In this document: in pieces, positions 43,395 to 51,338 of the stretch | Layout of the letters: the number at the start of each line of letters is the position of its first letter | Position numbering within the stretch: position 1 is the stretch's first letter | From: Bacillota bacterium | Lineage (GTDB): Bacteria; Bacillota; Clostridia; Oscillospirales; Ruminococcaceae | DNA length: 64,000 bases | Assembly (NCBI GenBank): GCA_023457355.1 | Contig: JAEWLW010000054.1 | Span: forward strand, 62,001 to 126,000 | Direction of reading: 5' to 3' | Notes under the pieces: model-generated | Told to the model about the DNA's origin: nothing | Databases searched by the model: none | The model's input: the letters and a program-made list of their open reading frames with translations, nothing else | Translations under genes and position numbers: made by a program

Positions 43395-43785
43395 CAATTA
43401 TTTCACCCCGTGTTTCTTCGTCAGGCGACAGAACTATTACAAATCAATTTTATCGGTAAGATGACGGTTTTGTCAATCAAGAATGCTACACAAATCATCG
43501 ATCACTCCCTATAATATTTGGATATATCCCAAAAGCGCTTTAGCAAATATTTAAGGGGGTATTCCAACTTTTTTACTCGTAAATATCCAGTTTTATTATA
43601 TATTTGCAATAAATTTTAAGATAGAAAATTATACAAAGCTGATATTTTCCGTGATAAAACTTGTGTGCTTTCTGAAACTACTTGTTTTACCTTGTCTTAA
43701 TCTGCTGCTATATTACCAAATAGAGAGGCAAAGACAGGCCTGCCTTTATTGCATTTGCCGGTATAATGCAGGAGGTTTATCAAAA
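43395..43785. other. Intergenic region upstream of the TRAP operon
   Basis: About 390 bp between the divergent YbaK-type gene and the second DUF6282 gene. AT-rich, with TTTACT and TTATAT boxes near 43570-43605 that could drive the plus-strand operon. No clear operator repeat was found. A frame from 43651 is open but lacks a ribosome binding site. Confidence 0.4.
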
Positions 43786-44640
43786 ATGAAGCAAATAGAG
43801 AATAAAGCCTGGGAGCTTATGGTTGATGGATATGATCTGCATGTCCATACAGCGCCGTCGGCATTCCCCAGAGCATTAGACAGTTGGGAGCTGGTACACG
43901 AGGCCAGTCGGGCAGGCATGGCCGGTGTCATGTTAAAAAGCCATTACGAATCCACCGCCACACGCGCCGAACTCATCAACCGGTACAGCAATTGCACCGC
44001 AAAGGCTTACGGCGGAATCGCTTTGAACTGGCCCGTTGGTGGATTGAATGTTTATGCAGTTGAAAACGCACTCAAGGTTGGGGCAAAAATTGTCTGGATG
44101 CCAACGCGGGATTCGGCAAACAGCCTGGAATTTGGGAACATGGACGGCGACTTTTTTGAAAGGGAGGGCATCTATATTCTGACGCCGGACGATAAGCTCA
44201 AGTCCGGTATTTATGAAATTATGGATACTGTCAAAAAGTATGGCGCCACCCTCGCCACAGGGCATCTCAGCCCGAAGGAATCCGTCCTGCTGTGCCGTGA
44301 AGGGCGCAAACGCGGGGTGCGCATGATTTTAACACATCCCGAATTCCCGCGCACCAAAATTTCCGCCTGTTTACAGAAGGAACTGGCTGACGAGGGCGTT
44401 TTAATCGAGAAAAACTGGTTTAACGTGGTACAGGGCGCAACCAGTATTCAGCAAATGGTACAGACAATTCTTGATGTGGGAACTGGCAAAACCTTTATCG
44501 CGACAGACCGAGGACAAGGCGGAGAACCGCGTCCCACCCCTGAACTTCACCGTTTTATTTGCGAACTTCTGAAGCAGGGGTTAACTGATGCACAGATTCG
44601 GGATATGGTTTGCTTTGTACCAAAATCCATAGTGGATTAA
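43786..44640 (+). CDS. DUF6282 family metal-dependent hydrolase, copy 2
   Basis: A 284-residue paralogue of the 40114 gene. The metal motif is YDLHVHTAPSAFPR (D17, H19, H21), followed by LKSHYESTATRAE, WMPTRDSANS, LATGHLSPKE, ILTHPEFPR and IATDRGQGGEP. The ATG at 43786 has AGGAGG 9 bp upstream. It lies 30 bp before the TRAP solute receptor gene and is probably cotranscribed, so its substrate is likely imported by that transporter or is a derivative of it. Confidence 0.85.
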   Translation: MKQIENKAWELMVDGYDLHVHTAPSAFPRALDSWELVHEASRAGMAGVMLKSHYESTATRAELINRYSNCTAKAYGGIALNWPVGGLNVYAVENALKVGAKIVWMPTRDSANSLEFGNMDGDFFEREGIYILTPDDKLKSGIYEIMDTVKKYGATLATGHLSPKESVLLCREGRKRGVRMILTHPEFPRTKISACLQKELADEGVLIEKNWFNVVQGATSIQQMVQTILDVGTGKTFIATDRGQGGEPRPTPELHRFICELLKQGLTDAQIRDMVCFVPKSIVD

Positions 44641-44670
44641 GGACATAAAAAATTTTAGGAGGAAAAGGAA

Positions 44671-45726
44671 ATGAAAAAGACCAAATTATCGGCGCTCGTT
44701 TTAGCCTCTTTGTTGGTGCTGAGTTTAGCTGCCTGCGGCGGCGGCAAAACTGCTGCGCCCACATCTTCAGGCGCCGGCAGCGAAAAGGCTTCAGGTAAGA
44801 CATATACGCTCAGTGTCGGACATACCACCGCCGCCAACGAGAACGACCCGTATTATCTCACTGTCATGAAGTTTAAGGAAATCGTCGAGAAAAACACGGA
44901 AGGTCGCATCACCGTCAATGACTATCCCAGCAGCCAGTTGGGGTCCGAACCCGAAATGTGGGAAGGCATGCAAACCGGCACCTGTGATATGGCTATTATG
45001 ACCAATGCCTATGTTTCTTCTTATGTTCAGGCAAACGGCGCACTGGATCTGCCGTTTATCTTCTCTGATCTAAAACAGGCCCGGGATATCCTCGACGGCG
45101 ATTTTGGCCAGAAGCTGATCGATAACATGTCCGGCACCGGCGTCACCTGCCTGGCATTTTCCGAAGGCGGCTTCCGTCAGCTCTGTACCCGCAACAAGGG
45201 TATTTACAGCCCCGCCGACCTGACCGGCCTTAAAATTCGCTGCATGGAAACAAAGACCTATCTGTCCGCTTACGCCGCGCTCGGTGTCAACGCGACGCCT
45301 ATGGCCTGGGGCGAATTGCTGACCGCACTCCAGCAGGGCACTGTGGATGGCTGCGACGCACCGCTGAGCGTTTTGTATACCAACGGCTTCCCAGACGTCT
45401 GTCAGTACATCGACAATGTCAACCTGTTCTATTCCCCGTTGCCTATCTGCATCTCCACCCAGCTGTTTGATTCCTTCTCGGCGGAAGATCAGCAGCTCCT
45501 GATTGACGCCGCCAAAGAAGCGGCCGCCTACACTCGCAATAACAACGATACGACAGCCGAAAGCATGGAGAAAGATCTGACGTCCAAAGGCATGACCATT
45601 ATCTCGGAATCCGAAGTGGATTCGGACGCTTTCCGCACGGCTGCACTTCCCTGCTATGACGAGATGGAGTCCTATATCGGCAGCGAATGGTTAAACGAGC
45701 TGAAAGCCCTTGTCGGCATGGCTTAA
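44671..45726 (+). CDS. dctP: TRAP transporter solute-binding lipoprotein
   Basis: A 351-residue DctP-type receptor. The lipobox LSLAAC gives acylated C22, followed by a low-complexity linker (GGGKTAAPTSSGAGS). The mature part has KFKEIVEKNTEGRITVNDYPSSQLGSEPEMWEGMQTG and GLKIRCMETKTYLSAYAALGVNATPMAWGELLTALQQGTVDG, where the conserved Arg (KIRC) binds the ligand carboxylate. It delivers an organic acid to DctQM. The ligand is unknown. A strong hairpin follows the gene. Confidence 0.95.
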   Translation: MKKTKLSALVLASLLVLSLAACGGGKTAAPTSSGAGSEKASGKTYTLSVGHTTAANENDPYYLTVMKFKEIVEKNTEGRITVNDYPSSQLGSEPEMWEGMQTGTCDMAIMTNAYVSSYVQANGALDLPFIFSDLKQARDILDGDFGQKLIDNMSGTGVTCLAFSEGGFRQLCTRNKGIYSPADLTGLKIRCMETKTYLSAYAALGVNATPMAWGELLTALQQGTVDGCDAPLSVLYTNGFPDVCQYIDNVNLFYSPLPICISTQLFDSFSAEDQQLLIDAAKEAAAYTRNNNDTTAESMEKDLTSKGMTIISESEVDSDAFRTAALPCYDEMESYIGSEWLNELKALVGMA

Positions 45727-45741
45727 TTCCTTTCAAAACAA

Positions 45742-45784
45742 CACCGCCGCCCACGTCGGAAGCACTTCCGCATGGGTGGCGGTG
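45742..45784 (+). other. Intercistronic hairpin between dctP and dctQ
   Basis: CACCGCCGCCCA pairs with TGGGTGGCGGTG (one G-T pair), capped by GGAAG/CTTCC. There is no T-run. Such hairpins often stabilise the upstream mRNA, which would let the receptor be made in excess over the membrane subunits. Confidence 0.6.
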
Positions 45785-45810
45785 CAGAATGCACAAAGGG
45801 GGGACTTTCA

Positions 45811-46311
45811 ATGAAAATGCTTAAACGCTTTTCAAACGCAGTGAATACCGCTGTCAGCTACGTCGGCATTTCGCTGTTTGCCATTTTAATCGTCGCCTGT
45901 ATTGCACAGGTTTTCTTTCGGTTTGTTTTAAATAACTCGCTGTCTTGGACAGAGGAACTGGCCAGATATTGCTTTATATGGATGCATATGATCGGTGCTT
46001 CGCTCCTCATTGCTTCAAGCGAGCACGCCACCGTCACCGCCATCCTGGACCTTTTGCACGGCGCCGCCCGCAAGGTACTGGATGTCCTGATTGAGGCGGT
46101 TATATTTTTTGATGGCGCCATCATGCTTCGTTCCGGCGTAATACTTTCCTACAGCTCCCGCGCCAACCTCAGCACCGCCATGTCCGTACCCATGTGGATA
46201 ATCAACTCCTCAGTGGCGGTGGGCGGCCTTTTGCTGATGATTCAGGCCGTTGTAAAAATCGCGGTTATTGTGTTGGATAATCCGCAGAAAAAGGAGCGTG
46301 ACGCATCATGA
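45811..46311 (+). CDS. dctQ: TRAP transporter small permease
   Basis: A 166-residue membrane protein with four helices (VSYVGISLFAILIVACIAQVFFRFVL; WTEELARYCFIWMHMIGASLLIAS; VLDVLIEAVIFFDGAIMLRSG; MWIINSSVAVGGLLLMIQAV). The WTEELARY segment is the DctQ signature. The ATG at 45811 has AAAGGGGGG 7 bp upstream. Overlaps dctM by 4 bp. Confidence 0.92.
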   Translation: MKMLKRFSNAVNTAVSYVGISLFAILIVACIAQVFFRFVLNNSLSWTEELARYCFIWMHMIGASLLIASSEHATVTAILDLLHGAARKVLDVLIEAVIFFDGAIMLRSGVILSYSSRANLSTAMSVPMWIINSSVAVGGLLLMIQAVVKIAVIVLDNPQKKERDAS

Positions 46312-47597
46312 CGCTGGTATTGATCGCACTGTTCGGGTTGATGCTGCTGGGTGTTCCTGTCGCCTTCTCCATCATATCGTCGGGCATGGTTTATTTAAAT
46401 GTGACAAATACCAGCTTTCTGGTTGTCGCGCAACGCCTGGTGTACGGCTTAAATTCTTTTACACTGTTGGCGGTACCGCTGTTCATTTTAGTGGGAAATC
46501 TAATGGATTCCGGCGGTATCTCCAAAAGGCTGACCGACTGGGCTAAAAGCCTGCTGGGCTGGATGCCGGGCGGCTTAGGCATTGTAACCGTGTTCAGCTG
46601 CGCCATATTTGCGGCTTTAACCGGTTCCGGCCCGGCCACTGTTGCCGCCATCGGTTCCATCATGCTGCCGTCGATGTCCAAAGCCGGTTATTCCAAGGAA
46701 TCCAGCGCCGGACTTGTGGCAGCCGCAGGTGCGCTGGGCCCCATTATTCCGCCCAGCATCCCCATGATTATTTACGGCGTAACAATGAGCCTTTCTATCC
46801 CCGCGATGTTTGTCGCCGGCATTGTTCCCGGTCTGGTTATCGCAGCGGCGCTCAGCGCTGTAAACGTAATCTTCTCTTTTAAAAATCCGGAGGTTTTAAA
46901 GCACGCCGAAAAAACGAAATTCGATTTAAAACACTCGCTGAAGATGTTCTGGAAAGCGTTGGGTGCACTGGGCTTGCCCGTGTTGATTCTTGGCGGCATC
47001 TACGGCGGCATCTTTACGCCAACAGAATCCGCAGCAGTGGGTATTGTTTACGCGCTGATTGTCGGATTCGCACTCAAGGAGCTGAAAGTAAAGGATCTCC
47101 CCCGCATTCTCATTTCCTCTCTTAAAACCTCCACGATGGTCAATTTTATCATTGCATCGGCTTCAATCTTTTCATGGGTGGTTTCCAAATCTCAAATTGG
47201 GACAGTGATTTCAGACGCTTTTATTACGCTGGTAGACGGCGACAAAAACATGTACCTGTTTATTCTGGTTATCATTCTGCTCGTGGTGGGTTGTTTGATG
47301 GATAATGTGGCCGCGACGCTGATTCTTGCGCCTATTCTGATACCTGTCGGCATTTCGCTGGGCTGTAACGAGCTGCATATCGGTATGCTGTTTTGCATCT
47401 GTCTGGTGGTTGGTTTTGTCACGCCGCCCTTTGGCTATAACCTGTTTACGGCGGTATCCATTTCAGGCCTGAATTTCAAGCAGATTGTAAAGGGAATCAC
47501 CCCGTTTCTGCTTACAGAAATTGCGCTGCTGTTTGTGTTTGCCTACGTACCGGGCATCATAACCTGGCTGCCCAAATTGATGGGATACAACTATTAG
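46308..47597 (+). CDS. dctM: TRAP transporter large permease
   Basis: A 429-residue membrane protein with about 12 helices. GSGPATVAAIGSIMLPSMSKAGYSKESSAGLVAAAGALGPIIPPSIPMIIYG (about 106-157) is the family's central signature, and VTPPFGYNLF near the C-terminus is also conserved. It drives Na+-coupled import with DctQ. A terminator follows 30 bp downstream, ending the DUF6282-dctPQM operon. Confidence 0.96.
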   Translation: MTLVLIALFGLMLLGVPVAFSIISSGMVYLNVTNTSFLVVAQRLVYGLNSFTLLAVPLFILVGNLMDSGGISKRLTDWAKSLLGWMPGGLGIVTVFSCAIFAALTGSGPATVAAIGSIMLPSMSKAGYSKESSAGLVAAAGALGPIIPPSIPMIIYGVTMSLSIPAMFVAGIVPGLVIAAALSAVNVIFSFKNPEVLKHAEKTKFDLKHSLKMFWKALGALGLPVLILGGIYGGIFTPTESAAVGIVYALIVGFALKELKVKDLPRILISSLKTSTMVNFIIASASIFSWVVSKSQIGTVISDAFITLVDGDKNMYLFILVIILLVVGCLMDNVAATLILAPILIPVGISLGCNELHIGMLFCICLVVGFVTPPFGYNLFTAVSISGLNFKQIVKGITPFLLTEIALLFVFAYVPGIITWLPKLMGYNY

Positions 47598-47626
47598 GTC
47601 CGAAATACTTATCATGAATCCGTCCA

Positions 47627-47666
47627 AAAACAGCGGCCTGCTTTTTCTGTGGCAGGCCGCTGTTTT
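47627..47666 (+). terminator. Terminator of the TRAP operon
   Basis: A perfect 15-bp stem AAAACAGCGGCCTGC / GCAGGCCGCTGTTTT with a 10-nt loop. Confidence 0.9.
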
Positions 47667-47763
47667 ATAAAATTCGCCGGTCCGAACAACAACGGCAGGA
47701 CATTCAGCTGAAAATCTGATATGATACAAGTATGGCGATCATCTGTCAGAAAGGACGGGCCAA

Positions 47764-48705
47764 ATGCGAACGGGATTTGAAATTTTTTTGCTTGTGGCGG
47801 AGGAGCTGAGCATTTCACATGCAGCCCAACGGGCGTTTGTAACCCAACAGTGCGTCAGCGACCATATCAAGCGTTTGGAGAACGAATACGGCGTCAAACT
47901 TTTTGAGCGAAAGCCCAAGTTGGCATTGGCGCCCGCAGGAAAAGTTTTGCTGGAAAGTTTGCGCAACATCAGGATTTTAGAGAAAAACATGGACGACAGC
48001 CTCCACAATATGGCCCGGGGAGAAAGCGGTTCCTTTACACTGGGTATCAGCACCTCACGGGCCTCGGTAATATTACCCGGACTGTTGTCACGATATTATA
48101 AGATATTCCCTAAAGTGAACATTTCTTTTTGTATTGAGGACACCAAGATCTTGGCAGAGCGGCTGCTTCGCGGCGAAATTGATGTGTTTATCGGGGTTAA
48201 TACCGATCCAAATCCGGCATTCGACATTCGTACTATGGCCAACGACGAAATAATGCTGATCATTTCTTCCAAACTGCTTCATGAACATTTTACCGATGTG
48301 GAAATCGGAGAGATGAACGGCGGCGTCAACCTTCATCGGTTCAGAAATATTCCGTTCACGCTCAGCTTTAAAACCGGTAAAGTTAATCAGGTCATTATGG
48401 AATATTTAAACTACCATCATCTGCAGTTGGATGTCGTCTATAATATCAGCGACAGCGAGACCCAGATTATGCTTTGCGCCTGCGGCATATGTGCATCGCT
48501 CTGTCCCCACATGCTGCTCAACTCAGCATACCGGCACAATCTGGCCAGCAACGAACAAAACAAATTATACATGTTCCCAATCAACAATCTTGACCGGCCG
48601 CTTCACATCGATATGGTCAGCCACAAAGGCGTTATCCAACCGGTGTTTATTCGCCGTTTCTTTGAATTGTTGCAGGAAGAGGTGGACCGCATCAGCCGTC
48701 AGTGA
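47764..48705 (+). CDS. LysR-family regulator 1
   Basis: A 313-residue protein. N-terminal winged helix (FEIFLLVAEELSISHAAQRAFVTQQCVSDHIKRLENEYGVKLFERKPKLALAPAG, 5-60), then the two-lobed effector domain. The domain contains an unusual Cys-rich segment (MLCACGICASLCPHML), which could be redox- or metal-sensitive. A TATGAT box lies about 45 bp upstream. It is convergent with the B2-A1 operon and may control that operon or the TRAP operon. Confidence 0.9.
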   Translation: MRTGFEIFLLVAEELSISHAAQRAFVTQQCVSDHIKRLENEYGVKLFERKPKLALAPAGKVLLESLRNIRILEKNMDDSLHNMARGESGSFTLGISTSRASVILPGLLSRYYKIFPKVNISFCIEDTKILAERLLRGEIDVFIGVNTDPNPAFDIRTMANDEIMLIISSKLLHEHFTDVEIGEMNGGVNLHRFRNIPFTLSFKTGKVNQVIMEYLNYHHLQLDVVYNISDSETQIMLCACGICASLCPHMLLNSAYRHNLASNEQNKLYMFPINNLDRPLHIDMVSHKGVIQPVFIRRFFELLQEEVDRISRQ

Positions 48706-48762
48706 TCAAGCGGCAAACGGACATAGATGCTCTCGCCCATTTCTTAGAATTTTACCGATTCA

Positions 48763-49395
48763 CTAAACCGTTTGCGGAACATATTTCGCTAACAGGTTTG
48801 CCGCTCTTGTAACGTTGAATATTCCACAGACACAGGGTTGCGCAACCATTTCAGCGGCCTCTCTCGGCGTTTTCTTACCGGATTTGACCTCGTCTATGGC
48901 CTTCGCAACAAGATCCCTGGAAATCATGCCGTGTCCGCACATGGTCATAATGTCTAATAGCTGCTCAGGGGCGAGCAGCTCCGTTTTTCCGAATACGCCG
49001 ATAGAATAGTTGACCGAATGTGGCTTTATTGAAAGTTCGCTGGCCATTTCGATAATATCTTCATTAAGACCGCTAACAGTCACCGAGAGGCCCAAGTCAA
49101 GTTCGGCAATGCGCTTAAGAACCTCGAATATCTTCTCGCGGCTGTCAAAGCAGCATCTGACACGCGGCGTCTCCGGCATGGAGTTTCTGATTTCATCAAT
49201 GGTAACCCCACTATATATCGTACCTGTCTCGTAAGAGCCGATGTTGTTTGGGCCCACTTCGGTAATGATATCAAGGACCTGCCAAAGCTTTGGCCCCGAT
49301 CCGACATGGTTGATGTTCACGGCGGGTGTGACAAGAATGACAAAATCGTTTTTCAATGAGCAGACGCTGCCGCTTCTGTGAAGAGAATGTGACAT
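48763..49395 (-). CDS. Protein A1: cysteine/histidine-rich module protein of unknown family
   Basis: A 210-residue soluble protein that I do not recognise. Compared with its paralogues at 53395 and 56141, invariant features are the N-terminal HSLHR (H3, H6), ND at 16-17, CFD at 82-84, PHS at 125-127, MCGH at 152-155 and PCVCGIFNVTRA at 187-198. The middle (83-135) looks like an alpha/beta domain. The conserved Cys and His could ligate iron-sulfur or another metal, or form a thiol active site. The MCGHG segment resembles one catalytic motif of proline racemases, but the rest does not. Its Shine-Dalgarno lies in the last codons of B1, 3 bp upstream. Confidence 0.85.
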   Translation of the reverse strand: MSHSLHRSGSVCSLKNDFVILVTPAVNINHVGSGPKLWQVLDIITEVGPNNIGSYETGTIYSGVTIDEIRNSMPETPRVRCCFDSREKIFEVLKRIAELDLGLSVTVSGLNEDIIEMASELSIKPHSVNYSIGVFGKTELLAPEQLLDIMTMCGHGMISRDLVAKAIDEVKSGKKTPREAAEMVAQPCVCGIFNVTRAANLLAKYVPQTV

Positions 49396-49398
49396 GTT

Positions 49399-50130
49399 TT
49401 AGTCCTCCTTTAACGGTTTTCCCAATCCGAGATTAATTTTACTGTTTGGGCGTGGCTCAAGCCCCATTTCCGCCAGCGCAGGAATTTCCGGCATTTTGTA
49501 AGGCTCGTCAAAACGCGCAATAATGTCCAGAGAAAACACCGTATCCAACGTATCGGCAGTCTTCATGATATCCAAAAGCACAGTTTTAAGCTGCGGTTTT
49601 TCCACATTGAACTCGATAATGGTAGACAGAACACGCTGCTCCAGTGCTTCCTGCGTCAGAGTCCCCTTACTTTCATCAACAAAAAGATGACTGATTGGGT
49701 TGCAGGGTTCGTGCTGGACATTGTACTTAGCAAGCATCATTGTCATTTTCTCAACGTCTTGGTAGCTTACTGATACGCCGGGACGCCCCATTTCAATCGC
49801 AATACCATAGTGCTTTTTATCCACCCGCCCAGTGACGTCATTTGTTTTAACTTCTTCGGTACCTCTGCCGGGAACTTTGGTTTCCACATGCGTTGCGGAA
49901 GGGTCGCTGAAGTACTTCCTGATCGAACGGGGGTATTGGCCGACATTTTCCGGCTCATAAATCGCGTTGGTCGGGCATTTTAAAAAGTTCTGCTTTCTGA
50001 AGCAGGTTCCGCATTCAACGCAGCGCTGCTGGTCGATGACGGCTTTTCTGTTGACAATGGAGATCGCACCGACCGGACAATACGGTACGCACCTCTTACA
50101 TCCGATGCACAGCTCCTGATTGATAAACAT
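49399..50130 (-). CDS. Protein B1: two-[4Fe-4S] ferredoxin-type module protein
   Basis: A 243-residue protein. Two clusters at the N-terminus: C8-C11-C14-C18 (CIGCKRCVPYCP) and C37-C40-C43-C52. An invariant block GRGTEEVKTNDVTGR (88-102) follows, then E-x-GRP (112-117), a CNP (143-145) and a C-terminal beta-rich part ending PNSKINLGLGKPL. The last two parts match no family I know. The ATG at 50130 has AAAGGAGG upstream. Probably an electron-transfer partner of A1. Last pair of the transporter operon. Confidence 0.87.
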   Translation of the reverse strand: MFINQELCIGCKRCVPYCPVGAISIVNRKAVIDQQRCVECGTCFRKQNFLKCPTNAIYEPENVGQYPRSIRKYFSDPSATHVETKVPGRGTEEVKTNDVTGRVDKKHYGIAIEMGRPGVSVSYQDVEKMTMMLAKYNVQHEPCNPISHLFVDESKGTLTQEALEQRVLSTIIEFNVEKPQLKTVLLDIMKTADTLDTVFSLDIIARFDEPYKMPEIPALAEMGLEPRPNSKINLGLGKPLKED

Positions 50131-50179
50131 CAAAAATTCCTCCTTTAGGGATTTTAATACCTGATTTAGGGCGCAGTTA

Positions 50180-50211
50180 GGGCCGGACAGCCGACAAGTG
50201 CTGTCCGGCCC
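50180..50211 (-). other. Intercistronic hairpin between tctC and B1
   Basis: Perfect 11-bp stem (GGGCCGGACAG / CTGTCCGGCCC), no T-run. Positioned after the binding-protein gene, like the hairpin after dctP. Confidence 0.65.
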
Positions 50212-50242
50212 ACCGCAATTGGAATTATGAATTTTTTGGCGA

Positions 50243-51274
50243 TTAATTCTGATTTATTATTTCAAAATATGTTTTATAATTATCGGCAAGCCTGTCGTTA
50301 AATTTTTGATATTCTTTATAATCCATATAAGCTTTAGCCATTACATTTTCGGTCAGAAAAGACTGCCATTCCTCCGTTTCCGAAACCTTCTTAAAGAGTT
50401 CGGAATAATACTTGACAACTTCTTCAGGAATGCCCGCATTCATAACCACGCCACGGCTCTGCTGGTGGTTGATTTCGACGCCGAGCTCCAGAAAAGTGGG
50501 AACTTCCGGTATAATGGAAAGTCGGTCGTCGGCCGATACTGCAATAGGGGTTAGGGTTCCTGCCACCAGATGTTCGCCAGCTTCCGCCGGGGAGATTCCA
50601 CAAAGGTCGATATGTCCGCCTAAAATTGCTGCCAAAACTTCGGCGCCGGAGTCATAAGGCACATAAATCAGCTCAATGTCCGTCAGGACGTTGATCATAT
50701 GCATCAGAATTGCGTCGTCAGAAATGTTGCCGGTACCGCCATATTTGAGGACACCCGGGTTTGCCTTGGCAAAATCAATGATATCCTGTAATGAAGTAAA
50801 GTCTCTTTTGGCGTTGGCGGCTAAAAGGGTTGGGTCTTTGCAAAGATGTGAGACAAAAGAAAAACTGTCATAGCAGCTCAGCGGAGAATTTCCGGTGAGC
50901 GGCTGGGAATAAAAGCTGGAACTGGTCGTCGCAAGCACATAATTGTCTTTTCCCTTGGCGCTCATATAGGAGTAACCGACAACGCCGGAGCCGCCCGGCT
51001 TGTTCGTGGGGACAATATTGACGGGACATAGCTGGTTTTTCTGGATGATTTCGATAAGCTTTCTTGCAAAGATATCAGATCCGCCCCCCGCGCTGAAAGG
51101 TATAACCATTTCAATATCCTTGGTGGGAATCCAGCCCTCGGAAGCAGTGCCGGCGGCTGGTGCACTGCCCGAAGCCGATGCGGTTGGTGCATTGCCGGTG
51201 CTTGCCGCAGCAGGTGCACTGCACCCAGCAAGTAAAATGGCTGCGGTAAGAAGATATGCCATAGCTTTTTTCAT
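50243..51274 (-). CDS. tctC: Tripartite tricarboxylate transporter receptor lipoprotein
   Basis: A 343-residue Bug/TctC-type binding protein. Lipobox AILLAGC (acylated C18) and an Ala/Ser-rich linker. The mature domain has IEMVIPFSAGGGSDIFARKL, IVPTNKPGGSGVVGYSYM, LKYGGTGNISDDAILMHM and VPYDSGAEVLAAILGGHIDLCGISPAEA, all typical of the family. It binds an organic acid for TctAB. The ATG at 51274 has GGAGG upstream. The ligand is not predictable. Confidence 0.95.
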   Translation of the reverse strand: MKKAMAYLLTAAILLAGCSAPAAASTGNAPTASASGSAPAAGTASEGWIPTKDIEMVIPFSAGGGSDIFARKLIEIIQKNQLCPVNIVPTNKPGGSGVVGYSYMSAKGKDNYVLATTSSSFYSQPLTGNSPLSCYDSFSFVSHLCKDPTLLAANAKRDFTSLQDIIDFAKANPGVLKYGGTGNISDDAILMHMINVLTDIELIYVPYDSGAEVLAAILGGHIDLCGISPAEAGEHLVAGTLTPIAVSADDRLSIIPEVPTFLELGVEINHQQSRGVVMNAGIPEEVVKYYSELFKKVSETEEWQSFLTENVMAKAYMDYKEYQKFNDRLADNYKTYFEIINQN

Positions 51275-51338
51275 GATTTTTCCTCCATTATCCTTTTTAT
51301 TTTTAGAAATGCGTCTTTTCAGCACCCCAAAACCGAAA

